In this document: positions 1-10,390 of the stretch, in pieces
Layout of the letters: each line of letters opens with the position of its first letter
Numbering within the stretch: the stretch's first letter is position 1
Assembly (NCBI GenBank): GCA_039881145.1
Contig: JAYKKI010000061.1
Coordinates: 10,018,001-10,082,000 of the forward strand
Source: Druceiella hillmani
Lineage: Eukaryota; Arthropoda; Insecta; Lepidoptera; Hepialidae
Direction of reading: 5' to 3'
DNA length: 64,000 bases
Program-made: the position numbers and the translations under genes
The notes under the pieces: generated by a model
The model's database searches: none
Told to the model about the DNA's origin: nothing
What the model saw: the letters and a program-made list of their open reading frames with translations, nothing else

Positions 1-550
1 TAAAAAAAACATCATATCACATAAGCATCTGAATCGTAGCCAGAGAGATTCAGTTATTATCTAACACTTTCGCAACTGAAGTAGTGTTAAATTATAATGA
101 ATATTTTTCACATAAAATGGTACAATGGTCACATCAATGATATTTGTATCTTTGAGATAATATTTCGATTTATTTTAGTTTAACAGTGAATTAGTTTTGA
201 ATATTGTTTTTACAATAATTATTTAAATTTTGCAACTATTTTTGCCATTTTAATTTAGAAATTTTGGCTAGCTTTTTGTCAAGATTAATCTATAGCTACT
301 TATTGCAGTAAATAATCCTTAAGAATTTGTGAGAGACGCTCTTTTACCTACCTTATTTAAAATAAAAATTTTGTAACAATATGGTGTATTTAAAAAAATA
401 AAACTGGTATATAATATAGTGAAAAGTTAATTTGAATTTGAATTTTATTTGGTAATGACAACTAATAAAAAATGTATATAGGTTTTTCAAAATAATCTAC
501 AAACATTTTTGCAGAAATTACGAAAAACTAAAATTATATTGTTATTCTTT

Positions 551-552
<2 letters not shown>
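1..552. other. AT-rich non-coding DNA
   Basis: No reading frame, repeat or RNA structure that I can assign is visible before the TA tract. Confidence 0.6.
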
Positions 553-608
<56 letters not shown>

Positions 609-627
609 TATATCTATATATATATAC

Positions 628-664
<37 letters not shown>
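553..664. repeat. (TA)n microsatellite
   Basis: A long TA dinucleotide run with scattered single-base interruptions (AAAT, TCTA, TACA). It is one of at least five such tracts in the window, near 3.1, 6.1, 22.5 and 56.2 kb. Confidence 0.97.
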
Positions 665-730
665 AATTTTGTGAAATAACAGAGAACATTATCATTTATA
701 TCAAAAAGGGTTCTAATGCTGTCTTCTTAC

Positions 731-893
731 CGGTGTTTGGTCTTAAAATTTTTGTTGTTAACAAGTAGGACGATGAATTTTCTAAGTACGTCCGACTTGA
801 ACCGTTCTCCGCGATGCCCCAGCCAGTAGCAACCATATTGAAGTCTGTCAAGTCAAGGTTCAGAATATGTGGGTAGGCACACTGGTCTTGCAT
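731..893 (-). pseudogene. Trypsin-like serine protease exon fragment (GWG region)
   Basis: The minus-strand translation contains MVATGWGIAENGSS, which resembles the V-A-G-W-G-x-x-E-N-G segment just after the catalytic-Asp region of clip-domain and other S1A insect proteases. The open frame runs into a good splice-donor sequence (CCG|GTAAGAAG), so the exon would end at 731 on the minus strand; the acceptor is unclear, near 880-893. Downstream of GWG the similarity fades and no catalytic Ser (GDSGGP) exon is visible toward position 1. It may be one exon of a gene extending out of the window, or a stranded fragment related to the protease pieces near 39.4 and 56.0 kb. I infer the family from a short motif only. 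Confidence 0.42.
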
Positions 894-1235
894 TTTCAGG
901 AATGTTCAAAAACTACACGAAAATTTAATTTATTTTCAAGTACTTTTTGTTTTTATTCTATTGATTTTACTCCTCTTGGTGTTGGTTGGTAAGTTTTTAA
1001 AAATGTTGGTTATGCATTAAGTTTCTGCTACACCTAGAGAATTGTTATGGATGTATTTTGCATTTATTTATCAATTTTGTTATAAATTGTGATAAATAAA
1101 ATCTAATTTAGATTACATTACACTATTTAGAGTATATACATTAAATTCGATGTACCATTGATATTTCTTTTGTCTAATTCATAATAAACGTGATAAATCA
1201 TTCCTCATATTGAAGTATCTACGTTACTTTATTTA
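894..1235. other. Non-coding DNA
   Basis: AT-rich sequence with no supported gene. It ends at the hairpin that marks the retroelement insertion point. Confidence 0.6.
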
Positions 1236-1300
1236 ATGTAATCTACGCATTTAACTTTAGTATCAGCATCAGATGCTAAAGTTAAATGCGTAGATTACAT
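1236..1300. repeat. Perfect 25-bp hairpin at retroelement 5' junction
   Basis: Positions 1236-1260 and 1276-1300 are exact reverse complements, separated by 15 nt (1261-1275). The loop holds the left copy of the target-site duplication. The right stem is therefore an inverted copy of the flank that sits where the element's 5' end should begin. Confidence 0.95.
1261..1274. repeat. Left target-site duplication
   Basis: TATCAGCATCAGAT occurs here and again at 2956-2969, directly after the TTA tail of the RTE element. The 14-bp exact match bracketing the element is a classic target-primed reverse-transcription duplication. Confidence 0.88.
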
Positions 1301-1822
1301 GAGAGGTGGCGCTACTGTGCCAACGTAAACATCGGCTCCGTATATAAAGTTAATTTAAAATTATAAAAAGTTATCAAAGTGGTGGAAAAACAGTGTGAAA
1401 GTGTAAATAACTTATAAACGCAGTGATATAAACATATTTATTGAACTCAGTTATCTGCATGAACATAAAATAGTGATACAAGTGGTAACAACAAAACAGT
1501 GACATTATTCTTCTTGTGAACAATTAAAACAGTACTTACTCGAACTATTCTTACTCAGTGATTAGTACGGATCATTAAAAAACAATAACCCAAACAAATC
1601 AAGTTAAAGAGTGGAAGTTTAGAAATTCTATAACCTACAAAATATTTACTGCGTTGTCATTTCTTTAGAAAAAACTCAGAGTAATTTAGATAAGCGACAT
1701 CTAGCGGTCCTGCAAAGTACTAAGTAGTATTGACAATATCGATAAAGTAAGCAACCACGGTTTCTCCAGGCACCGAGCTCGTAGTACTTCATAAAACCAA
1801 TAGAGGGCGTAAAACTAAAAAA

Positions 1823-2629
1823 ATGGATGAAATTAAAGAAATGCTACAAAATATGCAGGTTGAAATGAGACAAAACAAGATGGAAATGTTGGCCATGAAG
1901 GAAGAACTTAAAAATACCATCATTATAAATATCAACGAGAAATTTACTAATTTAGAAACCAAATATGAGCAAATCGAGCAAAATTTAGAGACACAAAAAT
2001 TGGCAATTGATGGTTTTGAGCGTTTCATGAGAAGGAAAAATATATTACTTTTTGGAGTGGAAGAACAAGAGAATAGCTACCAAGAATTAGAGGTAAAAGT
2101 TCTAGATATTATTAACAAAACATTAAAAATCAAATGTGAAAATCACTACATTGAATCAGTGAGAAGACTTGGCATAAAAAGTGATAAAGCCAGACCTATT
2201 GTAATAACTTTGCTTACTATGGGAATAAAAATCAAAATATTAAGGAATAAAAAGAACTTGGAAACCTCACCCTACTATATTAAGGAAGACTATCCACTAG
2301 ATATCCTGAAGAAAAGAAAAGAACTCCAAATTGAAGTAGGCAAATTAAGAGAACAAGGTAAAAAAGCGATAATTAAATACGATAAAATAGTAATACTTCA
2401 AAATAAAAATCAACAAATACAGTCTACTTATATATATAATAAAAAGAGAAATTTATCAGATTCCCCCGAGCAGGCAACCAATCCTGCCAGCGCAGAGAAC
2501 CAGTTTAAAAAACAGCCTGCCAAGATAAGTAAGAACAACAGTATAAACAATTATATGATAAAACCTACGCTCACAGTACCTGATAAGACGCCTCCTGAAA
2601 CGCTCTCATCAAAACAAACTACAAAATAG
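1823..2629 (+). CDS. RTE-type retrotransposon ORF1-like protein
   Basis: An uninterrupted 268-residue frame starting at ATG 1823. Residues 1 to about 65 are Lys/Glu/Met-rich with heptad-like spacing and probably form a coiled coil. Residues 70-165 contain RRKNILLFGVEE, then ESVRRLG and PIVITL, and then a KILRNKKNLE..YYIKEDYP segment. This is the pattern of the RNA-binding ORF1-like N-terminal protein found before the endonuclease-RT ORF of insect RTE elements, comparable in organisation to L1 ORF1 (coiled coil, then RRM-like, then C-terminal domain). The tail (residues 205-268) is polar, low in complexity and basic. It is the longest intact frame in the window. A role as RNA chaperone in the element's RNP is inferred from the family. 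Confidence 0.75.
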   Translation: MDEIKEMLQNMQVEMRQNKMEMLAMKEELKNTIIININEKFTNLETKYEQIEQNLETQKLAIDGFERFMRRKNILLFGVEEQENSYQELEVKVLDIINKTLKIKCENHYIESVRRLGIKSDKARPIVITLLTMGIKIKILRNKKNLETSPYYIKEDYPLDILKKRKELQIEVGKLREQGKKAIIKYDKIVILQNKNQQIQSTYIYNKKRNLSDSPEQATNPASAENQFKKQPAKISKNNSINNYMIKPTLTVPDKTPPETLSSKQTTK

Positions 2630-2814
2630 CAACCCACACCGGCCCCTCTCAATCTCCCAACACGGCTGGTCACCGCGGGAGACCTAGACTGCAACCCTCC
2701 AACAAGCCAAGAACTATACATCTGCACATACAACGTAAAATCACTACTATCGCCGCGAAGGATAAAGCAAGATGGAGGCAGTTGGAGGAGGCCTATACCC
2801 GAAAGGGGCCATGA
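2630..2814 (+). pseudogene. RTE ORF2 remnant: endonuclease start fused to RT end
   Basis: At 2711 one frame reads ELYICTYNVKSLLS, the typical opening of an RTE apurinic endonuclease. About 30 nt later a different frame reads KDKARWRQLEEAYTRKG and stops with TGA at 2812; this is the typical last line of the same ORF. Almost the whole protein, normally around 900-1000 residues, is missing, and the junction near 2750 changes frame. The deletion is internal because both ends and the 3' UTR survive. Confidence 0.72.
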
Positions 2815-2933
2815 CAGGTTATAGTCAACTTGTTAAAATATAGTATATTTCACTAATACACATTATAGTTGTTTTTTCATAGTCAAAGTTATATAATTTA
2901 ATTGTAAAAGTATGTCATGGAAAATAAAGAGGC

Positions 2934-2969
2934 TTATTATTATTATTATTATTATTATCAGCATCAGAT
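2934..2969. repeat. (TTA)n tail and right target-site duplication
   Basis: AATAAAGAGGC is followed by about eight TTA units and then TATCAGCATCAGAT at 2956-2969, matching 1261-1274. Short microsatellite tails are usual for RTE elements. Confidence 0.88.
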
Positions 2970-3076
2970 AATGTCAACTCAAACTGTCAGCATCTGCGAA
3001 AATGCACATCAACAACGCTAGTTCGTACAATGCTATTTATGTAAGCCATGCCACTGGGTGTCCGCCAGACCGGTTG

Positions 3077-3595
<519 letters not shown>

Positions 3596-4743
3596 ATGGA
3601 AAGACTACGCTTTAAATTTGTAGTACTGGGATCAACGAACGGAAAAACAAATGTGATCTACATAACCTCTATTGAGGCACCCGACGGACGTGTTTTTGAT
3701 GTCTCAGATTATATAAAGCTGGCAAGTAAGCACACTGTCATATTGCCGTCAGACATATTTACGAAAATCAGAAATTGGCTTAAAAAAAGACATCAGACAC
3801 GTTCAGTATGTATTTCTCTAAATACGGACTTGAGGAAAATAAATCTAGGTGAAGGTGAAAATTTACAGTTTGGTGACCAGTATTTAGATAAGATTATAGG
3901 AACGACAGTGCCCTTACACGAAAACACTAATAGTGCTATGCCAGAAAATAGAAATCTAGGAAATACGGCTGAATGGTTTTTGATAGCAAAGTTTTCAAAT
4001 AAGACATCGAATGCTGACCAATGGATTAGTGAATTTGAGAGAGAATGTGGAAGATTTGAGATTATACAGGATGAAGAGAAAATTGAGATTGTAAACCAAC
4101 TTCTAGAAAAACAGTGCATAGATTCGTAAAGAAGTATGCTAATAAAACTGACAGTAAATTCGGAATGATCAGTATGGATAACTTTTGTGAAACATGGAAA
4201 TAAAGGTTGATCCCAAGTCAAATATGCATTTACATTTATATTTCAAGTTGACTCGTTACTGGAATATGCCACAAAAAAGCAAAGACTGTTATTAGAGGTC
4301 AACAAGCACATCGACAACCTAACAATGATACATTTTATTGTAATGGGATTAACAGATTACATAATGGATAAAATAGATAAAGAAACCGTAAAATCAACTG
4401 CAAGCCTCTGCAATGGAATTGGAAAGCATGAACATAGGGCGAACAAAAAGAACTTCAGTAAGAATGAAAAAAAAACAAATGATTATGAAAGGAAGACTAA
4501 TAAAATAACACCATGTAAGATTTACGAAAATTTAAATAAACGTATTTGCTTTCATCCTGAAAGAAAATGCAGGTTCAAACAGAAAGAAGAATATAACCAG
4601 AAAAGAAACATTAGTAAAGTCGTGCACAATTCAATGATTGATGTTGAACTAAACAACCATATTAAAAAAACGAATAACAACACCATTAAAACTATTATTC
4701 AAACTATTATTAAATGGACATTTAGAGAAATTTGGGATATATG
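3596..4743 (+). pseudogene. Ty3/gypsy-type gag pseudogene
   Basis: An open frame from ATG 3596 to 4129 contains ADQWISEFERECGRFEI and DEEKIEIVNQLLEKQCID, the conserved capsid-like segment of a Ty3/gypsy Gag common in insects (W..FE.EC.RF....D..KIE.L..FLE..C.DW). It breaks at a TAA where Trp-Tyr is expected, and recognisable gag sequence continues to about 4743 in shifted frames: SMLIKLTVNSEW, YAFTF, LLEYATKK, LLLEVNKHID, then an NKKNFSKN..PCKIYENLNK region with a His/Cys-containing RICFHPERKCRFK segment like the nucleocapsid end. Several frameshifts and stops make it non-functional. The family name is from motif memory; the exact clade is uncertain. Confidence 0.66.
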
Positions 4744-5360
4744 ATTCATGCTCAAACGTTTCTGTAATTAATTCCAAATTACTGAAAAGAGAAGGAGAGG
4801 ATGCTTCAAAAAGTCATAATTTAATCACAATTAATGGTTAAAAAGACAAATGGTTTGACAATTATTAAAATAAAAATTTTGGATATAGAAGAAAAACCGA
4901 TATTTATATCATTGGTGGAAAAGAATTCAAATACGATTTTCTAATTAGACTGGGTATCACAAAATAAATTAAACTGGTTCGTGCTGAAAACTTGAAAATC
5001 ACACAGAAAAGAGAAGAAATAAAAATAGAAGAGGAGATTGATCTTTTGAATAAGGATTATGATAAAAACAACACTCCTAAAGAGGTAATAAATTATACAA
5101 ATCATTGTTCAAGGAAGAAGATTTCAAAATAAATATGAGTAACTTAAATACTAAACAAAACTCAGAAATATATAAACTAATCGACACTTACTAAATCAAA
5201 GGATATGAAGCACGTATTGATCTACTCATGGACAAATATTATAGTAAAAGGCCTTAAAGATGTTTAGTTGAAAATAAATAGAAGACCAAATAGCAAAGTT
5301 AATTGACAAAAATTGTATAGAGGAAACTTATAAACAATTTGTGGCACCGGTAATATTATA
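4690..5360 (+). pseudogene. Ty3/gypsy protease and RT N-terminus remnant
   Basis: After gag the translation reads KFGIYDSCSNVSVINSKLLK, an aspartic-protease-like segment in which the expected D-S-G is D-S-C. It then gives DFLIRLGI and, near 5205-5345, short pieces resembling the pre-RT segment (EARIDLL..DKYYSKRP, and IAKLIDKNCIEE..KQFVAPV in broken frames). Sequence beyond about 5360 no longer reads as RT. The order gag, protease, RT on one strand supports one decayed provirus covering 3596-5360; integrase and the 3' LTR were not found. Confidence 0.55.
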
Positions 5361-6114
5361 TTAATAATAACACCTAATTTCAAAATACATATATTTATGA
5401 TATGTGATGGATATTATCTCAGCGAATCTGAAAATTAACTTCAAATGTTGACACTGATTTGAACATATTTAAATAATCAACGATATTGATTGTGGTAAAA
5501 GGGTTATAACATGATAATGTAAAACTCTGAAATCGACAATATTATTTTAAAGCTAATGTTAAACTATGTGAAGCCATTACTGACTAGATGTCATTCCATT
5601 ATCAATAAAATGAAATACTCAAAATAATTCAAATTCATGACACTACACTTTTCAGAACAAGATCGCTTATCACTGACAAAATTTAGTCGCAAATTTTCAA
5701 TTATAAATTTTTAGCAATAATGGTGATCACTACGAAACAAGTGCCTTGCCATAACAATTATAATATAATTGAGACCATCTTAATTTTTACAAATATTTTC
5801 AGTACCAGTGGTTAATGGATACAAAATTAAATCTCAACCATGACATTGTCGCTATATAAAAATATACAAGAAAACTAGAATCATTTCTTTTAAAATATGA
5901 CGAGCTTTAATGTATTGGAATAAATACATTTGTAGTAAATCAGTTTGTAATTTACATACATGTGTAACTATAACGAAGTGGCGTTGATTCAATAAATATA
6001 AGATTTTGTGTTCATTGCATGGACAACAAATATAAAGAAAAAAAAAAAAAAGAAAAAGAAAATATCTATATACATTAATTTTAAATTGACTTACCTTTTG
6101 GCTATGGTCTGTAG

Positions 6115-6115
<1 letters not shown>
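5361..6115. other. Unassigned AT-rich DNA with dispersed-repeat end
   Basis: No reading frame is supported. The segment 5968-6010 (GTTGATTCAATAAATATAAG followed by a TTTTGTGTTCATTGCATGGA-like stretch) closely matches 20902-20945, so a dispersed repeat ends here. A poly-A/AAAG run follows at about 6036. Confidence 0.5.
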
Positions 6116-6166
<51 letters not shown>

Positions 6167-6175
6167 TACACACAC

Positions 6176-6222
<47 letters not shown>
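6116..6222. repeat. (TA)n microsatellite
   Basis: TA tract with ACACACAC and TGTATG interruptions in the middle. Confidence 0.95.
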
Positions 6223-6223
<1 letters not shown>

Positions 6224-9200
6224 GCACCTTTGGTTCTCTGCCATCAAAGCCATAGTGTTGACTTAATAATGTTCGCTTAGTTTCTGCTATCATCGACTTT
6301 CCAATTGCACAGTGTTTCTACTTTTTAACTAAAAATGTAATATTTCAGGTAAATTATTACTTGTAGAAAGAAATAAGACAGCTTTCGCATATATCATAAT
6401 TATTTATAAGGCATAAACGAGAACTCATCTTACGCTAATTCTCAATGACAATGGGTAAGTGTAAAACTCGGCCATCTTATTAAAACATTTAGTTGACGAT
6501 TACTAAATAAACTTGAATAAAATTTATAATTATATACAAACATTTAGAAACATAAAATGTGGATAGAAAAAAATTTTAAAAACATGACTTTTATGTAATA
6601 TGTGTAACTAACACATTTGCAGTTTTCTTTAATAACTTTATTAAAAGATATTTAGTGGCAGGTAAATCACAGATTAAGACCGAAATCATTTCATTCAAAC
6701 TGCTCTACAGCAAAGAACTTATTTATCGACATAAATTGATGGGGTTGGTATAAATGTAGAATGTCTCCAATATATATTTTTTCGAATAATTTATTAAGGT
6801 TTATATCTTAGTTCAGATGAAGAAAAGTCAAATTAAAATAATTGTCCCTAATTTAAAATCCTACAACTGTAAAACTACTTAAAATATCCTAGGAGAACCC
6901 CTTAGGTATTTATCATACATCCCTTGTTTAAAAACCGATATTCTCGGTGTATTTTTTATGTAAAAATAATTTCGTTTCATACAATAATTATGTTTCTTGT
7001 AGTATAATAGGGTTTTTTATATATTCTGTACTAAAATATAATATTATGGCATAAAAAATGTAAACAATTTTGAAACAACCGGACGTGCGTACTGCGCAAT
7101 TGTTTTTTGCTATTAAATAAAAAAAGGAAAATAAAGTTAACAATAACAGGAAAGAAAGAGACAGGTCTAGAAGATCTGCATAAAACGGAAGTAGAGAAAA
7201 ATCGCCGGGCAGGTAAAACGGAAGTTTTGTAGAAAATAGTTCATAAAAATTAAACTTTTTAAATCAATCGATAGAAAAAAATTTATCATAAGTCAGTCAA
7301 GAAAATAAGCTATAGCATGTCCTCGGGTGATACGGACGTATCAATGTATGGCGTATGTTATTTTCAATGCAAATTTAGATTTATTTGTTATAATTTATTT
7401 TTAGAAACAGAAATAAGGACACAAAGTATTTATCCGGATAAATCCCAGTGTATATAATATAATGTATATACAGGTACAGACATGAATACAAACACTTTTG
7501 TAATAAAAAGCAAAATTGAACAGCATAACATGTCAAAAAGTCCATGACTCTCACCATACAATTTTATAAAATTGTAAACGAGAATGACTAAATCTTCACG
7601 TGCAAAAATTATGTTGGACGATATTAATAAAATAAGATGCATTATAATATTTTTAAAATAATGTCATCCGGTAACATTAAGCACGATGATGGAATACCAA
7701 CCTGACACTTTTTTCGTTACACTCAGAAGTAACATTTTTACAAATTCCCGTATTACCGTCTTCAAAGTGTTTCTCCGTCGGATTTGCTTACTTGTTTTTT
7801 AGTGTTATTCGTTTTATTATTCTTTATAATAATGTAGTATGGATAGACATTTGCAAGATAATTTATACATTGTTTAAAAAATTGTTTTTCGGTCTTTAAA
7901 CGAATATTTTTAAACATCTTCAATAAATAAGAATGATTAAAAAATAAGTTTCCCCTTTATGAACAATAATTAGCAATAGAACAAAAAATATATAAACGTT
8001 TTTCATTACTGAAAAATGTGATGATCTTTCAAATATTAGACAGCAAACAAACAAAGTAAAAAAATTAGTTATTAATCGCCTTTATAAGTTGCCAAAAATT
8101 AGGTAGACTTATAAAATGTCATTGATATATTATCATTTAAAAACATTAGTGATTAATTACTCACCGGAATCCATTCCGTACATCAAACATATTGAAATGA
8201 ATAAAGTTATGGATCTCGTGGAATGTATCATCATGTTATTTTGTCTAGTCTCTCTATTTTATTATTTTATTTTACTCGATGCGAGTATCACTGGACTGGA
8301 AAGTATATTTAAGTAATGACTTACATTTAACACTCCGCTTAACGAACATATTTGGCGTTACTATCTGCTTTACTGGTAACCATTTTAGGTATTAACGTCA
8401 GGAAACCAACTGTATTTATCTTGAACCAATGACGGTGGTTCGTCATTGATTTGAGTTTTTTTTGTTTTATTTGCAGATAGCTTTAAATAGGTATGTTAAT
8501 CACAAATTTACCGAAATCAAATAAATTTTTATAAAGTTTTCAATTCTTGGTGTAGAAGATAATCAGGAAACATTGGAGTGTCATCTCAAATTTATATTAT
8601 TTTAGGCCAATTACTTAGTTTGCAGAGTTAACATGAATTTCCACAAAGGATATATTTAAAAAAAAAAGTAAGAAATCGGCTTTTAGTCAAACAAATATTC
8701 CGTAATCCTGCCATCAAGTGTTTTCTGAAAATTTTCTCTGGTGATTTTTCCAGAAATCCCTCCCATTCCAGCATCGGTCCGGAAATTAACATAAAACCAC
8801 TCTTTCTTCTATTATTTAGACAAGCATTATGTAAGTCCACAGTTATATTTTACACTTGTAAAGATTGCCAGCAAGAATTATTTAAAATCATTCGTAGTCT
8901 AAGATGTTACAATCTTTTTCTGGTGCATATAGATTTCATACTAGCTTCATTGTAAATTGTTGTTATGGGCATGTCGAGAATTAGTGGTATAATTAGTAGT
9001 ATTTTTTTACCCACACAAATATTGATTATTATAGCACAAAATTTAAAATATTGCATACCTAATTTAATAAAAATGTATTACTGATGTACTAATAATTCAC
9101 AACTAAATAAAAGTACATGATGTAGTATTATTTCTACTTTATTTAAGTTGTTTACCACAACCTAGGTTTTGATGTATTACAACATCTGTTTTTGTACTAA

Positions 9201-9428
9201 TCTACGACCTAGGTTTCATTGTATTACATCTGTTTGTGTACTAATAATTGTTCCCAAGGGAGAGTAATGTAATATGTTATTTTTAATTACAATTTAAACT
9301 ATAAAATATGGACATATAGGTCGGTCGCGCGCAAATGGATGAATAAGTTTGACCTAGATAATGAATTAACACAACTTCTAGAAAGGTATTTTTTTTTTAA
9401 TTATTATGGTCAAAAGATAACAAAATAC
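6223..9428. other. Intergenic or intronic AT-rich DNA
   Basis: About 3.2 kb with no supported gene. Short frames (for example 8116-8316 and 8628-8840) have no recognisable motif. Two parts are repeats: 6868-6895 (TGTAAAACTACTTAAAATAT then CCTAGGA) recurs at 22616-22643, and 7175-7210 (GAGAAAAATCGC..CAGGT) resembles 17068-17092. Confidence 0.55.
6868..6895 (+). repeat. Dispersed repeat copy (pair with 22616-22643)
   Basis: TGTAAAACTACTTAAAATAT followed by CCTAGGA is present at both loci in the same orientation; the flanks diverge quickly. It is probably a fragment of an interspersed repeat. Confidence 0.6.
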
Positions 9429-9600
9429 TTTCAATGTGTAATCAAAGTATTTAAACACTAACACAGCATCAAAAAATAATACTATCGTTATGAGGAAAAA
9501 GCAGCGGAAAGAGCACAAAGATAAAGAAAATATTTTGATTGCGTAATCAGGGTATTCAAAAACCAAAAAATAATATTACCATCATGAGGAAGAAGTAGCG
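9429..9600 (+). repeat. Imperfect direct repeat, about 113-bp spacing
   Basis: A segment of about 65 bp at 9435-9502 (GTAATCAAAGTATTTAAACA ... ATGAGGAAAAAGCAGCG) is repeated at 9543-9600 (GTAATCAGGGTATTCAAAAA ... ATGAGGAAGAAGTAGCG). It looks like an old local duplication. Confidence 0.7.
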
Positions 9601-10390
9601 CCATACATAAATATACCCGTGTCTATACCTACAACGTCAACCGCACACGATGATAAATACATTTGACATACTGGCCAAATTCCAAAGGTCGTCGAACATT
9701 TTACGTTGTGAATTCGGCGAATACAAAAACAGCATACTGGTATGAAAGCAAAATTGTTTGAAGTAGATGAATCAGAAACAGAGGTCACTATTTTCAGAAG
9801 GACCATTATTGTTCTTCGAAAGCAGAATCGCGAGTTAGAGACAGAAGTAGGGGGTAAACGGAGGATAAAAACTATTCCCACCTTCCACCCGGCTACTCTC
9901 GGCCCCTTCTCCCTAGAAACCTACAACAGCCCCTTCAAATAGAAGAGGCCATCGAAGATAATAATAATAGTGTCCCGTATCAATCATCAAACATTTCCAC
10001 TAAACAATATTAGAAATTATCCCTACGCAAAGAATCTTTCCGGATCTCCATATTTTCTTGAATGCGTTCTGCAAACATTTTAAATGACTCGAAGCCTGGT
10101 CCATTCCCAACCAAGTCACGGTGATTAAAAGAATGAAGATTGCAGGACGAGCATGAATTTAGCTGCGAGCTGCCATCGAATTGAGCACGAGCGACTCATC
10201 ATGCCGTCTCGCGGGGACCGCTTTGGTACTTTTTTGTTATGAGTGCACTCGAAAGCCGCAGGTAATCCAAAGCCATCCACCACGATCTCACAAAAAACTC
10301 ACGAAAAATATCGAACTATTTTTCAAAGCCATCTACAAAACGCCGCGGGTTAACAACTTCAGTGCTTGGCGTATCTTATCTTGACTTATA
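9600..10390. other. Relatively GC-rich decayed region, possibly former coding DNA
   Basis: Base composition is less AT-rich than the surroundings, and short frames exist on both strands (plus 9742-9942 and 10181-10384; minus 9582-9881). The plus frame 9742-9942 reads as a Glu/Arg-rich segment that could be helical. I do not recognise any protein family. An old transposon body is the likeliest source. Confidence 0.3.

Larger units (their letters stand above)
1301..2955 (+). mobile_element. Internally deleted RTE-type non-LTR retrotransposon
   Basis: The element has a 5' leader of about 520 bp, an intact ORF1-like frame (1823-2629), the first few codons of an endonuclease/RT ORF2 joined to its last few codons, a 3' UTR with AATAAA, and a (TTA)n tail. 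A 14-bp target-site duplication flanks it. The layout matches insect RTE elements whose ORF2 begins with a TYNVRTL-type endonuclease motif and ends in a W-R-x-L-E-E-A-Y stretch. It lacks the endonuclease and RT bodies, so it cannot move by itself and would depend on a full-length relative. The intact ORF1 suggests the insertion is fairly recent. Confidence 0.8.

Noticed and set aside
3793..4221. 142-codon minus-strand frame opposite the gypsy gag
   Set aside because: Antisense shadow; the plus strand has the recognisable Gag segment.
8116..8316. 66-codon frame with a hydrophobic stretch
   Set aside because: No homologous motif, no splice signals, and a hydrophobic run is expected from AT-rich DNA.
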